Assembly (NCBI GenBank): GCA_027924585.1
Contig: BSBM01000762.1
Coordinates: 11,504,501 to 11,568,500, forward strand
Direction of reading: 5' to 3'
DNA length: 64,000 bases
Origin: Larix kaempferi
Lineage: Eukaryota > Streptophyta > Pinopsida > Pinales > Pinaceae
Shown here: piece after piece, positions 10,394-21,454 of the stretch
Layout: every line of letters begins with the position of its first letter
Position numbering within the stretch: the stretch's first letter is position 1
Program-made: the position numbers and the translations under genes
Notes under the pieces: model-generated
Databases searched by the model: none
What the model was told of the DNA's origin: nothing
Seen by the model: the letters and a program-made list of their open reading frames with translations, nothing else

Positions 10394-10457
10394 ATCTAGC
10401 TCACTTGGTTCAAAGTTGCTTTATTCCTTAATAGGTCTTGAGTTCAAGTCTTAGGAA
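10394..10457 (+). other. tRNA-like (SINE-head-like) segment
   Basis: CTAGCTCACTTGGTT resembles a pol III A box (TAGCTCAGTTGGT type), and about 35 bases later GAGTTCAAGTCTT resembles a B box (GGTTCGAATCC type). The spacing suits a tRNA or tRNA-derived SINE head. A clover-leaf is not convincing, so this is a relic and not a working tRNA gene. Confidence 0.4.
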
Positions 10458-10884
10458 GTTACTTTTAAAAGAAAAAGTGCATGCAATTTCTATTTTCAAG
10501 TTACTTTATTGTAAAAGTGCATCTCACTTAAATTTAAAAAAAAAAAAGTGAGTCACTTAAGTTCATTTTTATTGTTGCACTATTTAAAGTAACATCATTG
10601 TAAAAGTGAGATCACTTATTTTACAAAAGTGATTCACTTAAAGCAAATTTATTGTAAAGTGATTGTCAAAGGTTCATCTTGGGAAGAGGGGGGTCCTTTT
10701 TTTAGCTGGTCATTCTCTATCTGCCACGCCACTATTGGGGACATCTTCAACTTTTTCTTTGTTCAAGCATAACTTCATCATACAGAGTCAGTTTTCAGTG
10801 CCATTTTTTTTGAAATTGCCTATTTTTTCGAGCTCTTTGCATCCAAACTATTGGTTTCTATTTTTATAGCCATTAATTTGCAGT

Positions 10885-12261
10885 ATGGCCGCCCATTGTG
10901 ATATTCTACTTACCAGTTCCAACTATTTCTCATGGAAATCTCGTATGAAGAATGTTCTACGAAGTAGGGGACTTTTCAGAATTACCTCAGGGTAAAAAAG
11001 AGAACCCACTGATGATGACAAGAAAATAAAATGGAAAAATAGATGTGACGAAGCTCGTGGATTGATTGGGATATCAATCTCTATTGATTTGCGATTCCAC
11101 ATATCTGGAATTGATGAACCCGATGCTGCTTGGGACAAGTTGGAATCTGTGTTTGGTAAACACAATGAAATTCGAGGTCACCAACTCGAAAATGAGTTGA
11201 TTTCTCTAAATCCAAGTGATTTTTCATGCATACAAGATTATTTATCTAAGTACAAAACTTTTAAACTCTTATGTGAAGAATGCAAGATTAAGAGGGAAGA
11301 CAAACAATGCATTTATCATATTCTTTCCAAACTTGGACATGTATATTCTGTTTCTGTATCTACATTTTACTCCATGAAAGAATCCTTGAATGTAGTTAGC
11401 TATCAAGAGCCTAGTCTTGAATCCTTTTGTGATTCTTTGATTAGAGAGCAAGATAAGCTCATCCATCTTGGAATAATTAACAATGCAGATACATCTGGGA
11501 AAGCCTTATTGTCCCAACAGAAAGAAAAGTCCAAGCCTTCCGAGAAACAAATTTTTCACAATAATAAGTCAAACAAGGGTCCCAAACCCTCTCAGTCAGC
11601 TCCATCTTTAAAAAATGACAAAGGATCCAAGCCAAAAGGCAAGAAGACTGAGTGTCATTGCAACTATTGCGGGAAAGATAATCATGATGAATCTAAGTGT
11701 TTCAAGAAGATGGCAGCCTTGGAAGCAACAATGAAGAAACACCACATCAGCCTAGATTCGCCTTCAAAATCTACCTCTCATGGACATGCACTTTGTGCTT
11801 CTATTTATTCTTATAATGCATCTTCTTCTTCTGCTTCAAATGAATGGCTCATTGATTCTGGAGCATCTTATCATATGGATAAGGATCAAGCCATCTTTTC
11901 TACTATGCATGAATGTAACACCAAACAAATATTTGTTGGTGATGATAGATCTCTAAGTGTTGTAGGAGATGGAACAGTTCCAGTGGATAATGGTCATTTC
12001 AGTGATGTACTATGTGTTCTAAGAATTTCCTGCAATTTGTTATCAGCCTATCAAATCACGCATTCTGGTGAAGGTAAAACTGTGACGTTTACACCTCACC
12101 AAGTTGTAATCAAGGATTTTAAAGATCCTCAACAGGTCCTAGCTACCGGAATTGTTGATGATATTACCAGGTTGTACAAGTTTAACAACTTTGGGTCATT
12201 ACCTTTTCCTTCAGTTTTTGTTGCTCATAGTGATAACTTGAGCAAACTTTGGCATGAGTGA
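10885..12261 (+). pseudogene. Copia-B gag, protease and pre-integrase region
   Basis: The first ATG (10,885) gives a gag start with SSNYFSWKSRMKNVLRSRG, then a TAA at 10,993 in the same frame. The frame continues with AWDKLESVFGKHNEIRG (UBN2-like gag), a CCHC zinc knuckle CNYCGKDNHDESKC (about 11,656-11,700), the retroviral-type protease WLIDSGASYHM (about 11,845) and the pre-integrase motif KLWHE (about 12,245), ending at TGA 12,259-12,261. A shift by one base near 12,284 moves pol to another frame. Gag binds RNA in the particle and the aspartic protease would cut the polyprotein. Dead copy. Confidence 0.92.
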
Positions 12262-12283
12262 TTTGGTCACTTAAATTATCGCT

Positions 12284-15002
12284 CATGCAACAACTATGTA
12301 AAGACAATATGGTGACAGGTCTTCCGATGGTATCTTGCAGAGATGGTGTCTGTTCCGGTTTTGTACTCGGAAAACATCATCGGGACAGTTTTGACAAATG
12401 TGCCTCTTGGCACGCCTCGATTCCCTTGGAGCTTGTGCATAGTGACTTGTATGGTCCTCTTCCATTTGCTTCCTTTTCTGGTTTCAAATATTTCTTAACT
12501 TTCATTGATGATTACACTAGATGCACTTGGGTTCATTTCCTAAAACTTAAGAGCGAAGTATTTAACATGTTCTTGGCCTACAAGGCCCTTGTTGAAAAAC
12601 AATATGGTCATCAAATTATTAAGTTAAGATCTGACAATGGAGGAGAATATGTTAACAAAAAGTTCACTACTTTCTACATTGAACAAGGAATCCAACAACA
12701 ACACACTGTTCCATATACACCACAACAAAATGGTGTAGCTGAACGGAACCACACTTTAAAAGAAATGGCTAATTGTATGATCCAATCTAAGGGACTAAGT
12801 CTTCAATTTTGGGATGAAGCCATGAATTGTGCAAATTACATAGTTAATCGCACCCCCACTAAAGTTTTACAAGGTATCACACCGGAAGAAGCATGGAGTA
12901 AAATTAAACCAGATGTAAGTCACTTCCATGGGTTTGGTAGTGAAGCATGGGCTCACATTCCAGATGAAAAACGGAAAACATTGCAGCCTAAAAGTGAAAA
13001 GTGCATATTTGTTGGATATTCTGAAGATGTAAAAGGTTATAGACTTCTTCAACCACATTCTCATGATGTCATCATTAGAAGAGATGTTAAATTTGATGAA
13101 AATATCTTGGCCTTCGAGCCTAACTCGACGATTGTGCCATCTTTGGCCTGCGAACCTGATTTGGCGATTGTGCCTTCTTCTTCTTCCAACTTCCTTGATA
13201 GGTTTCCAACTTGAGTTTCTGATGATGACAGTGAGGATGAAAATCCACCTCTTCCTGCTCATGTTCCTCCAGTTGCACCAGCACAAGTGCTTCCTCGATG
13301 GGTCCGTTCAACATGTGAAGCAGCTGGTGATCTTGCCAGTGATCTTAGAGATCAACGTCGAACACGTTCTTAGTTTCAACGAGCCTCTTCTCTTTTGGCT
13401 CAAGTTTCTGAGAATCATGATCCAAAAACCTTTGTAGGAGCTTCGGGAAATCCAAATTGGAATGCAGCTATGGATGAAGAATATCGTTCCTTAATGGCGA
13501 ACGATACTTGGGATCTTGTACTTCTTGCAAAAGGAAGAAAACTTGTCAGATGTAAATGGGTCTACAGAACCAAGTATGCATCAGATGGAAGTGTTGAAAG
13601 ACTTAAGGAAAGGTTAGTTACCCAAGGTTTTTCCCAAGTTGAAGGGATTGACTACAATGAAACCTTTTCTCCTGTCACAAAAATGAAGTCCATCCGCCTT
13701 GTTCTTTCCCTTGCAGCCTTACATAACTGGGAAGTCCATGAAATGGATGTCAAGTCTGCCTTCTTACATGGTGATTTACATGAGGAAATTTGCATGGAAC
13801 AACCTCCTGGATATGTTCAAAATAACTCTAACCTTGTCTGCCACCTTAAGAAATCCTTATATGGCATTAAGCAAGCTCCTAGAGCTTGGTATGCCAAAAT
13901 GGATAGCTTTCTCCTTGACACTGTTTTTTCTAGATGCCATTCTGACCCCAATGTCTATACCAAGAAAGTAGGAAACCATCTCATCATACTTGTTCTATAT
14001 GTTGATGACCTTATTCTTACTAGTAGTGACCCTAAGATTATAACCCATGTGAAATCCAGTCTTAAGCAAAATTTTGAAATGTCAGACTTAGGACATTTGC
14101 ATTATTTTCTTTCTCTCCAAGTCCTGCAAACCAAAGAAGGAATCTTTCTTTCTCAATCTAAGCATGCTTGTGACCTTCTTCATCGCTTTCACATGGAATA
14201 TTGTAAACCAGCCCCTTCTCCCTTCCAGTCTGGAGTCAAACTTTCTGCCACTTGTACTTCACATGAAGTATATGCCACCTTGTATTGTCAGCTTGTTGGT
14301 AGTCTCTTATACTTGACTCATTCTAGTCCCGACCTTTCCTTTTCCATTGGTCGTGTTGCCTGTTATATGCAAACACCTCATGAAAGTCACTGGAAAGCAG
14401 CTAAAAGAATACTTCGATATATTCACGGTACAATTCAGTTTAGGATTCATTACAGTACAGGGGGGAAACCTTTGTTGGTTGGTTTCACTGACTCAGATTG
14501 GGCCAGCGATCCTGATGATCGAAAGTCTACAGTAGGTTATGTTTTCAGTCTGGGATCTAGACCTGTCACTTGAGCTTGTAAGAAACAACAAGCTCTTGGT
14601 CTTTCTTCAGTAGAGACAGAATATCGAGCCGTAGTTAATGCTAGTTAGGAAGCTTTATGGCTTCGATAGATCCTTTCAGAGTTTGGATTCGAGCAGAAAC
14701 ATCCTACTCCACTTTGGTGTGACAATTAAAGTGCCATCAAGCTTGCCAAAGATCCAGTCCTACATCAACGCAACAAACACATTGAGATACGTATGCACTT
14801 CATCAGAAATCTTGTTCATGATCATATTCTTGAAGTGCTCTTTTGTCCTACACATGATCAAGTTGTAGACATCTTCACCAAGTCTCTTACAAAAGCGAAG
14901 TTTTCTAAACTTCGATCTATGTTAGGAGTTCAGGAATTTGTCATTAAGGAGGGAATAGGCTCTAATGCCTCCTTCCTACTCCTAATAGTGTCACTTTTGT
15001 AA
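12284..15002 (+). pseudogene. Copia-B integrase, reverse transcriptase and RNase H
   Basis: One frame throughout, with six stops: TGA 13,212, TAG 13,371, TGA 14,571, TAG 14,646, TAG 14,667 and TAA 14,727. Integrase shows all three acidic residues (ELVHSDLYG at about 12,431; RSDNGGEY at about 12,630; NGVAERNH at about 12,735). RT shows HEMDVKSAFLHGD (about 13,740) and LYVDDLILT (about 13,995). RNase H shows GFTDSDWASDPDDRKST (about 14,480) and SSVETEYRAVV. The C-terminus VVDIFTKSLTKAKF is typical of copia. Gene order gag-PR-IN-RT-RH identifies Ty1/copia. Apart from the stops the catalytic residues are kept. Confidence 0.94.
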
Positions 15003-15029
15003 ATCCTTCAATCCTATGCCAAGTTGTTC

Positions 15030-15040
15030 CTAAGGGGGGA
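15030..15040 (+). promoter_or_regulatory. Copia-B polypurine tract
   Basis: TAAGGGGGGA directly before the 3' LTR. Confidence 0.8.
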
Positions 15041-15498
15041 TATTAAGATATTTAGACACTTAGGAGTTAGTTAAGATCAACTTGTATAATATATCCGTTA
15101 GGAAAAGTGTGTTTCTTTGGTATGCATTAGTATGCATTTGTAAATATTTAATTCGACGGTCACGATATGTTCTAGACATAGAGTGATCCGACGGCTCAAC
15201 TTCTCTTAGATCATACCTAACCTTGATCCATGGCTTAACACTCGATTGGTCCATGATCTCTATTTAAAGAGCATGGAGGGTCATTGTCTAGTTGATCGAT
15301 GATGAGAAACTCATTTGGAACTTTCTTTCTTTGCATAATAAATTGCTCCATAGAAGCTATTTGGTCGGGGCTGTGGAGTGTTTCCGTCTTGAGGGTTTAA
15401 ACCACGTCAAAACATTGGTGTATTGATCTGTGATCTATTTGTGTGAAGTGGTTTCTCTAGGTGTTCGATCTTTTGGGAGTACCCTGTGTACCCGAACA
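15041..15498 (+). repeat. Copia-B 3' LTR
   Basis: Collinear with 9,287-9,744. The terminal TGTTAG has become TATTAA by two G-to-A changes. Ends CCCGAACA, followed by the target duplication AGTAC (15,499-15,503). Confidence 0.93.
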
Positions 15499-15503
15499 AG
15501 TAC

Positions 15504-16954
15504 AATCATAAGTGCCATAACCCTAATCAATGAATGTCTTCTATCATTCACATGCATTCATCAAGATTGTACTAACCTTAATAATATGAAGACAAACATA
15601 TCATAAACTTAATCATGAACAAATTTCAACACATACATGTATCTCCTCAAGTCATACCTGTCGAGATTGCTTGTAGAATTCTTATGTAAGGCCTTAGCCT
15701 TATCTCCCTCTGAAACTGGAACTTCTTCACCTATGTAGGTGTCCAATTCATTCGCTTCTAGGATTAACCCAATCCACTTTGATTTGCTGAAACTGGATTT
15801 GGAGCTGGATTATGGTTTGTCAGAGAAACCCTAAAAATTCAAACTTTGAATTTCAAACTTTTGATTGGATGAAAAGATGTGCCTTGCTGAGCTGATCAAG
15901 CTGGTATACTTCAATTTTGAAATCTCCAAAATTTGACCCCTCAAAATTGCCTTTGAAACTTCCAGATCTTTTGGACAGGATCCCGAACTAGTGTTTGATA
16001 AAGCCCAGTTTCCTGCCCATCCAAAAGGTTCGATCTTGTGTTCTAAACTTCGATTTTTCTGAGGAGCTTCCATTCGTGGTCACAGATTTCAAAAAATCCA
16101 ACTTTTGCAGAAGCCCTAATTTTCCACCTTTCCGATCAAAATCCCGAACTAGGGTTTGATAAGGCCCGGCCTTCTGCCCAACCAAAAAATTCGATATTGG
16201 TCTCTAAATTTCAATTTTGATGAGGATCATTCAGTCGTGGTCTCCAATTCCAAAAATTCCAACTTTCTCTGAAGCACTAAATTCCCGCAGCAGTGACAAG
16301 CCAAGAATGAAGGTGCTCAGAATCCAATTCTGTTTTGACATAAATATGCACTTGATTGTTTCTAGTGCATCCCTAAAATTATGAATCCACAGGGTCTAAA
16401 ACTTCGGCTTGTGATAGCCTGACCTGTCATCTTTCCAACCCCACAGATTTGACCTCAATTGGATTCTCTAAGATAGAGTTATGCCAAGCGTCGCAACGTG
16501 ACCTGTTTATGGGATAAAATAGGAGAGATAACTTGTACAGAGTGCCACATGTCACTATTTCAACTTCGGCCTTTGAAAAGGGGACCTGTGAAAGTACACT
16601 CCATGCCCTACCTGTTACGTTTAATGAAATTTCATTTGGAGCTTCCTAGCCCAAGTTGTGACCTTTTTTCCTAGGTCACCTGTTTATGACTGAGATCTGG
16701 AAGAGGAAGAAACCCTAACTTGTACGGATCATAAATCACAAAGTACAATGAATAAGATGCTATGCATTGGACACAAGGTACATGGGTATGTTATCTACGA
16801 CCTGTAGAATTTTAGGAACCTGAACCTTCGCCAAAATGGATTTATAGTGAAAGTTCCACGATGACTGGTTTTTTCTATATCATGCCCTAACTTCCAATTT
16901 GTCGCAAGTGCAACAAGTCTCATAAATGCCATATCATGCCTTCCTTTAGGCTAT
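15504..16954 (-). other. Copia-A 5' region, possible gag remnant
   Basis: Sequence between Copia-B and the Copia-A primer site. On the minus strand about 15,800-15,665 gives SKWIGLILEANELDTYIGEE followed by VPVSEGDKAKALHKN, which resembles the start of a copia gag, ending at a GACAG|GTATGA splice-donor-like site. The rest (15,830-16,955) shows no sustained frame. An imperfect tandem duplication of about 180 bp lies at about 15,965-16,290 (shared CCCGAACTAG.GTTTGATAA). No integrase is found. Confidence 0.45.
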
Positions 16955-16965
16955 CTCTGATACCA
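16955..16965 (-). promoter_or_regulatory. Copia-A primer-binding site
   Basis: CTCTGATACCA on the plus strand, i.e. TGGTATCAGAG on the minus strand, directly beside the 5' LTR. Confidence 0.88.
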
Positions 16966-17610
16966 TGTTAGTTTTTCATAATTTAATTCAATAGATCTAG
17001 GATCTTAACTGAAAGAACAACATGTATAGTATATCAAGGATAAGAGACAAGAGACAAGAGACACAAAACATTTCACCGGGCAAAACCAAGAAAGTGAAAA
17101 ACCCCTCAACTTCCTCAAAGATAGAGTAAGCATAAATACAAGGATCACCATGATCAATCCCAAGAGATAGATATCTTCAGCAGCATGCTTCTCCTCCACT
17201 TGTGTGCACCCTCCTCTTCTCTCACTAATGTGAAGTGAGTGAATAGAGAATGTGTAAAATGAGATAGACACACTCTCTATTTATACACTAACTTGACTTG
17301 CCTTTTAATTCTAACTAGGTCGGCCCCAACTTAACCACTTAACATAATACTAACTAGGACGACCCCACTAGGGTGGTCTAATAACCCTTTAACCCACAAG
17401 ACTCATACAGGGCCGGCCCCATCAAGGTGGTCTAATAACCCATCAAGTATAAGTTACGACACTTACAATATAACTTGCAACACTTGTAAGTACAACTGAC
17501 GACACTTCCAATCGGAGGAATAATAATCTCCGTTGGGGATACAATAAAGTACAAATGTAATACATACAATATACAAGTGAATATCTTCCGAAGTTACAAA
17601 TACATCAACA
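16966..17610 (-). repeat. Copia-A 5' LTR with TATA box
   Basis: Matches 809-1,400 with about 50 extra bp near 17,385-17,440, where a GGTGGTCTAATAACCC-containing segment is duplicated. Minus-strand TATAAATA (revcomp 17,278-17,285) is the likely core promoter. Confidence 0.92.
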
Positions 17611-18471
17611 TTAGGTACTTCAGTTTTTGTTGGAATTGGTACATTAGTGTTCCCCGGATAGGTACCAAGTCCTGCCACCACTAACGAAGTTGTTCCGAGA
17701 AATCCGGATGTAGGAGCCAAAATTGCTCAAATAGAAAAGGTCGTCAGAGGTTCTCCCCAATCCTTTTCCATTCAAAACAGATCAACCAGTGTTCATATCT
17801 AGTTGAGGGAAGTACCACAACAGACAGCTCCCCCCCACCCATTATTACAGACTCTGAGACTAAAAACCGGTCTGACCGAGAAGCTATACTTATGTCCCCG
17901 ACTCTTTTGTTATTTCAGGTAAAGATACTATTGGATGTTCTGACATCAACCAACTCCAAAGCCTTTATTACTTCATTGAAATGTTCACGGATGGGGTTTA
18001 AGAGGTGAATTCCTCCTTTCTTCTCCTCTAAGCTGCAGATCAAGTTAAAGTCCCCTCCTATGACCCAAGGACATGAACCAGCCACTGTCTTTAAGTTGAC
18101 CAACGAGTCTAGGAAGGAGGTCTTATGGTGAGTTGTTGAAGTCCCATAAACATTGGAGAGGAAGCCATGTATTCTCGTACCTACCTTTTGGAAAGAAGCC
18201 GATAAGATAAAATTGGAGGCCATGAAACTAGAGAGGATTACCTCCTTGTGGTTCCAAATAATGTCGAGCCCCCCAGCTGCTCCCGTGGAGTCAATTTCTA
18301 TGACCTCACATTGTTTCCAGTTTTCTTTCCAATGAGTTGGAGGTCTGCTTCCGAACATTTTGTTTCTTGAAGTAGAACTATGGTTGGATTTTCAATTTCA
18401 ATCTTCCATCTTAGAATATGGGTCTTCAGAGGGCTATTGCAACCTCTAATATTCCATGATATAATCCGCAT
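17611..18471 (-). pseudogene. LINE ORF2, AP-endonuclease and linker (5' half of split ORF)
   Basis: Starts at ATG 18,471 with MRIISWNIRGCNSPLK, the hallmark start of LINE AP-type endonucleases, followed by PTIVLLQETKCS, then GGDFNLICSLEEKKGG near 18,050. Past a stop at 17,915 come VGDISIASRSDRFLVSES and RPFLFEQFWLLHPDF. One base is missing near 18,320 (frame change inside the endonuclease), and stops are at 17,915, 17,744 and 17,681. The endonuclease nicks target DNA to prime reverse transcription. At 17,611 the frame meets Copia-A and resumes in phase at 803. This ORF is the LINE's pol gene; ORF1 lies just upstream. Confidence 0.92.
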
Positions 18472-18608
18472 CTTATAACTGTTTGGGGGGGACGAGGAAT
18501 TTAGTGCCGCATCGATGGTGGGATATTGTCCCAAGGATACAAGCTTCGCCCCTACCACTTGGATTCTCTGTATGTTACTATGCCTTCCTCGTTTATCCCC
18601 TCGACCTT

Positions 18609-19928
18609 TCATTTTTCCTTCATTTTATTTATGGAATCCGGAGCTCTGCCCAAGTATTTGATGGCTTTTGTCTTGATAATGGATTTTTCCAGCAGAGAGA
18701 CTTGTTGTGGGGGAATGGAGTCAGGGAGTTTGTCTAAACATGATGCCTCCAGACCTTCCACATCTATTTCTCCTAATTCCATCTCTTCACCTTCCTCTCC
18801 GTGCATAGAGACATCCTCCACCTCTACTTCCTTTTCTAGGTCCTGGGTGGGGTTATCTGATGTGGGAATGGGTTCCTTGTTCGACGTTTCTTTGGGTTGT
18901 CCTTCCTCCCTGTCTGCATTCGCCTCCACTAGATGCAAAACTTCAAACCGATTATGCATCTGAGATTTCTTGTGAATATCTGACTTGCTTCCTCGCTTGG
19001 CTGGATGCTTCTTGTTCATGACTTTGCTGAAACCTTCCACGTCTTTCCCTTCCAAATTAGATATAGCTCATAGTTGTTTGTTGAGCGGACATTCTTGAAA
19101 AAGATGTCTGTGCTCATGCAGCATCGACAATGATATGGGATCTTCTCATAGTCAATCGCCTAGAACCAATCCTCGTCCTCCTAGGTGAGTTTAATCCCTT
19201 CTGGAAGGTCTTGAGAAATTTCCATGTAATGACATATGCGGGCATACGAGGTATAATTCATCTTCTTTGGCTTCTCAGAGACCTTGAAAAACACACCCAG
19301 GGTATTACCAATGTCAGTAAGAATTTCCTCCTTTTAGTATTATGAGGGTAATGAGTACAAGCGAATCCAGACAGGGGCGATCATCATATTTTCTTTATCA
19401 GGGTTGAAGCGTTCTTTTCAAGGGTGTAAGTATAGGCCCGCAAAGTTGAAAAAATAAGGTCCATTATCAAAAATGCGAGTGCGATCTGACTCATTGAAGA
19501 AGTTTATTGTGAAGAACCCTTTGGCGCCCAGCTGAAGGTTATAGTGGCCTTATGGTTTCAAAGTCATATTAATCCACCAGAATAGAGACTTTTTTTGTAG
19601 GCCAAATTCCGACAAATTTTCCGATAAGCGCATGATATTTCATATACTGAATGTCATCCCTGACTCTTTCCAAGTTGATCTGAAGCTTTGGCACTGTTTT
19701 GGTTTTCGACACACATTTCCCTGGTTTTCTGGTTTCTCCCACTGCCTGAGTCGACTTGCTAACTCCACTCGTCCTTGCTCCTCCCGTTCTCGAATGGAGT
19801 TCAGGGTCCAACCCATTTTCTACTTCTTTCCCTTTATCATTGGACAGGGGAGGGGGAAGATCCCTGCCACCCGTGGCTTCACCCATGCCCGATTCACCCT
19901 TTGTATTATGAGGAGACCCTTCAGACAC
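18609..19928 (-). pseudogene. LINE ORF1 (DUF4283-type RNA-binding gag-like protein)
   Basis: Begins at ATG 19,928 (MSEGSPHNTKGESG), with a charged head, then YHALIGKFVGIWPTKK. In shifted or interrupted frames follow GFFTINFFNESDRTRIFD, PYFFNFAGLYL and MMIAPVWIRLYSLPS, the DUF4283 fold of plant LINE ORF1 proteins. Next comes a decayed zinc-knuckle region (IPYHCRCC), then a tail 19,055-18,609 with HNRFEVLHLVEAN and an acidic segment. Several stops and frame changes are present. ORF1 would bind the LINE RNA. The tail ends 138 bases before the ORF2 start, normal spacing. Confidence 0.85.
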
Positions 19929-20035
19929 TCGATCTCAGACTGGAACCTACAAAAATATGACCTAGCCAGCAAACCCTAGTTCTCCGTAGTTCCTCCCTCC
20001 TTCCTCTCTCCCATTGCCTCGGGGAAGGGTACCAA
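19929..20035 (-). other. LINE 5' untranslated region (approximate)
   Basis: Short stretch upstream of the ORF1 start, CT-rich on the plus strand. At about 20,035 composition changes to a purine-rich low-complexity sequence, taken as the likely LINE 5' edge. The edge is not proved because the LINE's other end is outside the window. Confidence 0.4.
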
Positions 20036-21440
20036 AAATTAAGGGTTAAGACACCAAATAATAAAATAAACTTAATGTGTCTTAGGTGGGTACTAACACA
20101 TAAGGATCAAAACAATAATGTCACTTATGATAACATAAAATATAATTAGGGTTACTTTAGGTGGGTACTAGGGTCAAGTCACCACATATAAAATAATTAG
20201 GTGAGGTAACTATGGTCATGGTTAAGGGTACAAGGACCAACAAGATGGTACAATTCAAAACATAAAACAAGGATGCGTACATGACCCATAACCCCTAGGA
20301 ACAAAGGGTGTACCACAAAGTTGGGAAATCAACCATAATACCCATAAGACCAAAACATCAAGGTGGTAAGATTCAAGACAACTTTAAGTGGGTAGATAAC
20401 CCTTCTAACCACAAGTTAAGGTGGTGGCCAAGACAAGTTACAAAAAATTCAAACCACAAGACCAATAACAACAAGGTTTAAGGATCAAGGGTGAACGACC
20501 AAAGTGGTTGGTACAACCAATCATCTCTCTCTCAAATGTAAAAGTGTTCCATGCACTAACCGAAAGTTCATCATCACTGTATAAAGAAGGTCCACAGTGG
20601 ATGATGTGATCCTATGGTCCTCCATATTTCTCCTGATCTCAAGTGCTAGTGAATCCATCAAGGGGTTTCCAGTCCCTTGATAAGACCATCTAGCTCAACC
20701 ATCTCAAAAACCTAGGATATGAGGGAATCACACATCATCATCTTGGTTAAATGACCAATATCCACCTGTTTAATTAATTAGGTATGTACCTGTAGGAACT
20801 ACTTGGTCCTCATGACCAAGAATCTGGCTGGTCCTAGACCAGGAGGTCTCTGTCTCAACCTGCAAGACCGGCGTGGTTCTTCTAACCAAGAAACTATCTG
20901 GTCCAAGACTATAATACCCTAGAGAAAAATAGCCCCCCTAGACACATGCTAGGGACTTTGCCATGGCATCAACTTGCTTGGTCCCCGAACAAGAACCTCA
21001 TGAGACAATTGGGGTCCCTAGGGTACCTTCTAGGGACTTACTCTTTACTCTCCCTGGTCAACTAACCAAGAACCCTAGTTAACTAACTAGGGTACCATCC
21101 TCTCTAATAATGGGTCTCACAGCTGCACTAAATTTAACATATGTATCCTCTAACTCAAATAATATATGCATTCTTTAGAACACCCATTCCTATTATCCCT
21201 TACCTTAGTCCATAATGCATAGCAACAATTACTTCACAAACCAAATTCATCAAATAAAGATAACATGTTCTTTAATATCAATGTTTGAGATAGGTAATAA
21301 ACTTTAAAAAAATGTGCACCAAGAGAGAAAATGAATGTTTGAGTACAAATGTGCACCAACAAAAGGAATTTCATTACAATAATTTTCCAATGAGACATTT
21401 TTCAATTAGTTCCATGAAAGCATTTTACAAGTATGTATAC
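20036..21440. other. No gene seen; degenerate low-complexity sequence
   Basis: Purine-rich, repetitive text with recurring GGTGGGTACTA and ACCAAG/CTTGGTC words (20,070-21,110). No sustained frame, LTR terminus or RNA structure recognised. Confidence 0.6.
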
Positions 21441-21454
21441 AAGTCAAATAAAGA

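Larger units (their letters stand above)
9287..15498 (+). mobile_element. Copia-B: full-length Ty1/copia element, 6.2 kb, inactive
   Basis: 458-bp LTRs (9,287-9,744; 15,041-15,498; about 92% identical by eye), target duplication AGTAC, primer site and purine tract. The 5' leader is about 1.1 kb and gag-pol runs 10,885-15,002, broken by two frame changes or stops in gag and six stops in pol. It is inserted in the 5' half of Copia-A, so it is younger than Copia-A. Confidence 0.95.
809..17610 (-). mobile_element. Copia-A: Ty1/copia LTR retrotransposon, interrupted by two nested insertions
   Basis: Minus-strand element bounded by TG...CA LTRs (3' LTR 809-1,400; 5' LTR 16,966-17,610) with a TTAGG target duplication in a LINE. 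The primer-binding site (TGGTATCAGAG complement, 16,955-16,965) abuts the 5' LTR and a purine tract abuts the 3' LTR. RT and RNase H remain at 2,294-3,760. Integrase is not recognisable, and the 5' half is about 2.6 kb of mostly non-coding-looking sequence. Without the inserted D1, Copia-B and the duplicated block it would be about 6.3 kb. LTRs are roughly 94% identical by eye. Confidence 0.9.

Noticed and set aside
15831-16185. Minus-strand frames of 65 and 80 codons
   Set aside because: They arise from an imperfect tandem duplication; no known domain and the two copies are in different frames.
18483-18963. Plus-strand Ser-rich frames
   Set aside because: Antisense to LINE ORF1 tail and ORF2 start.
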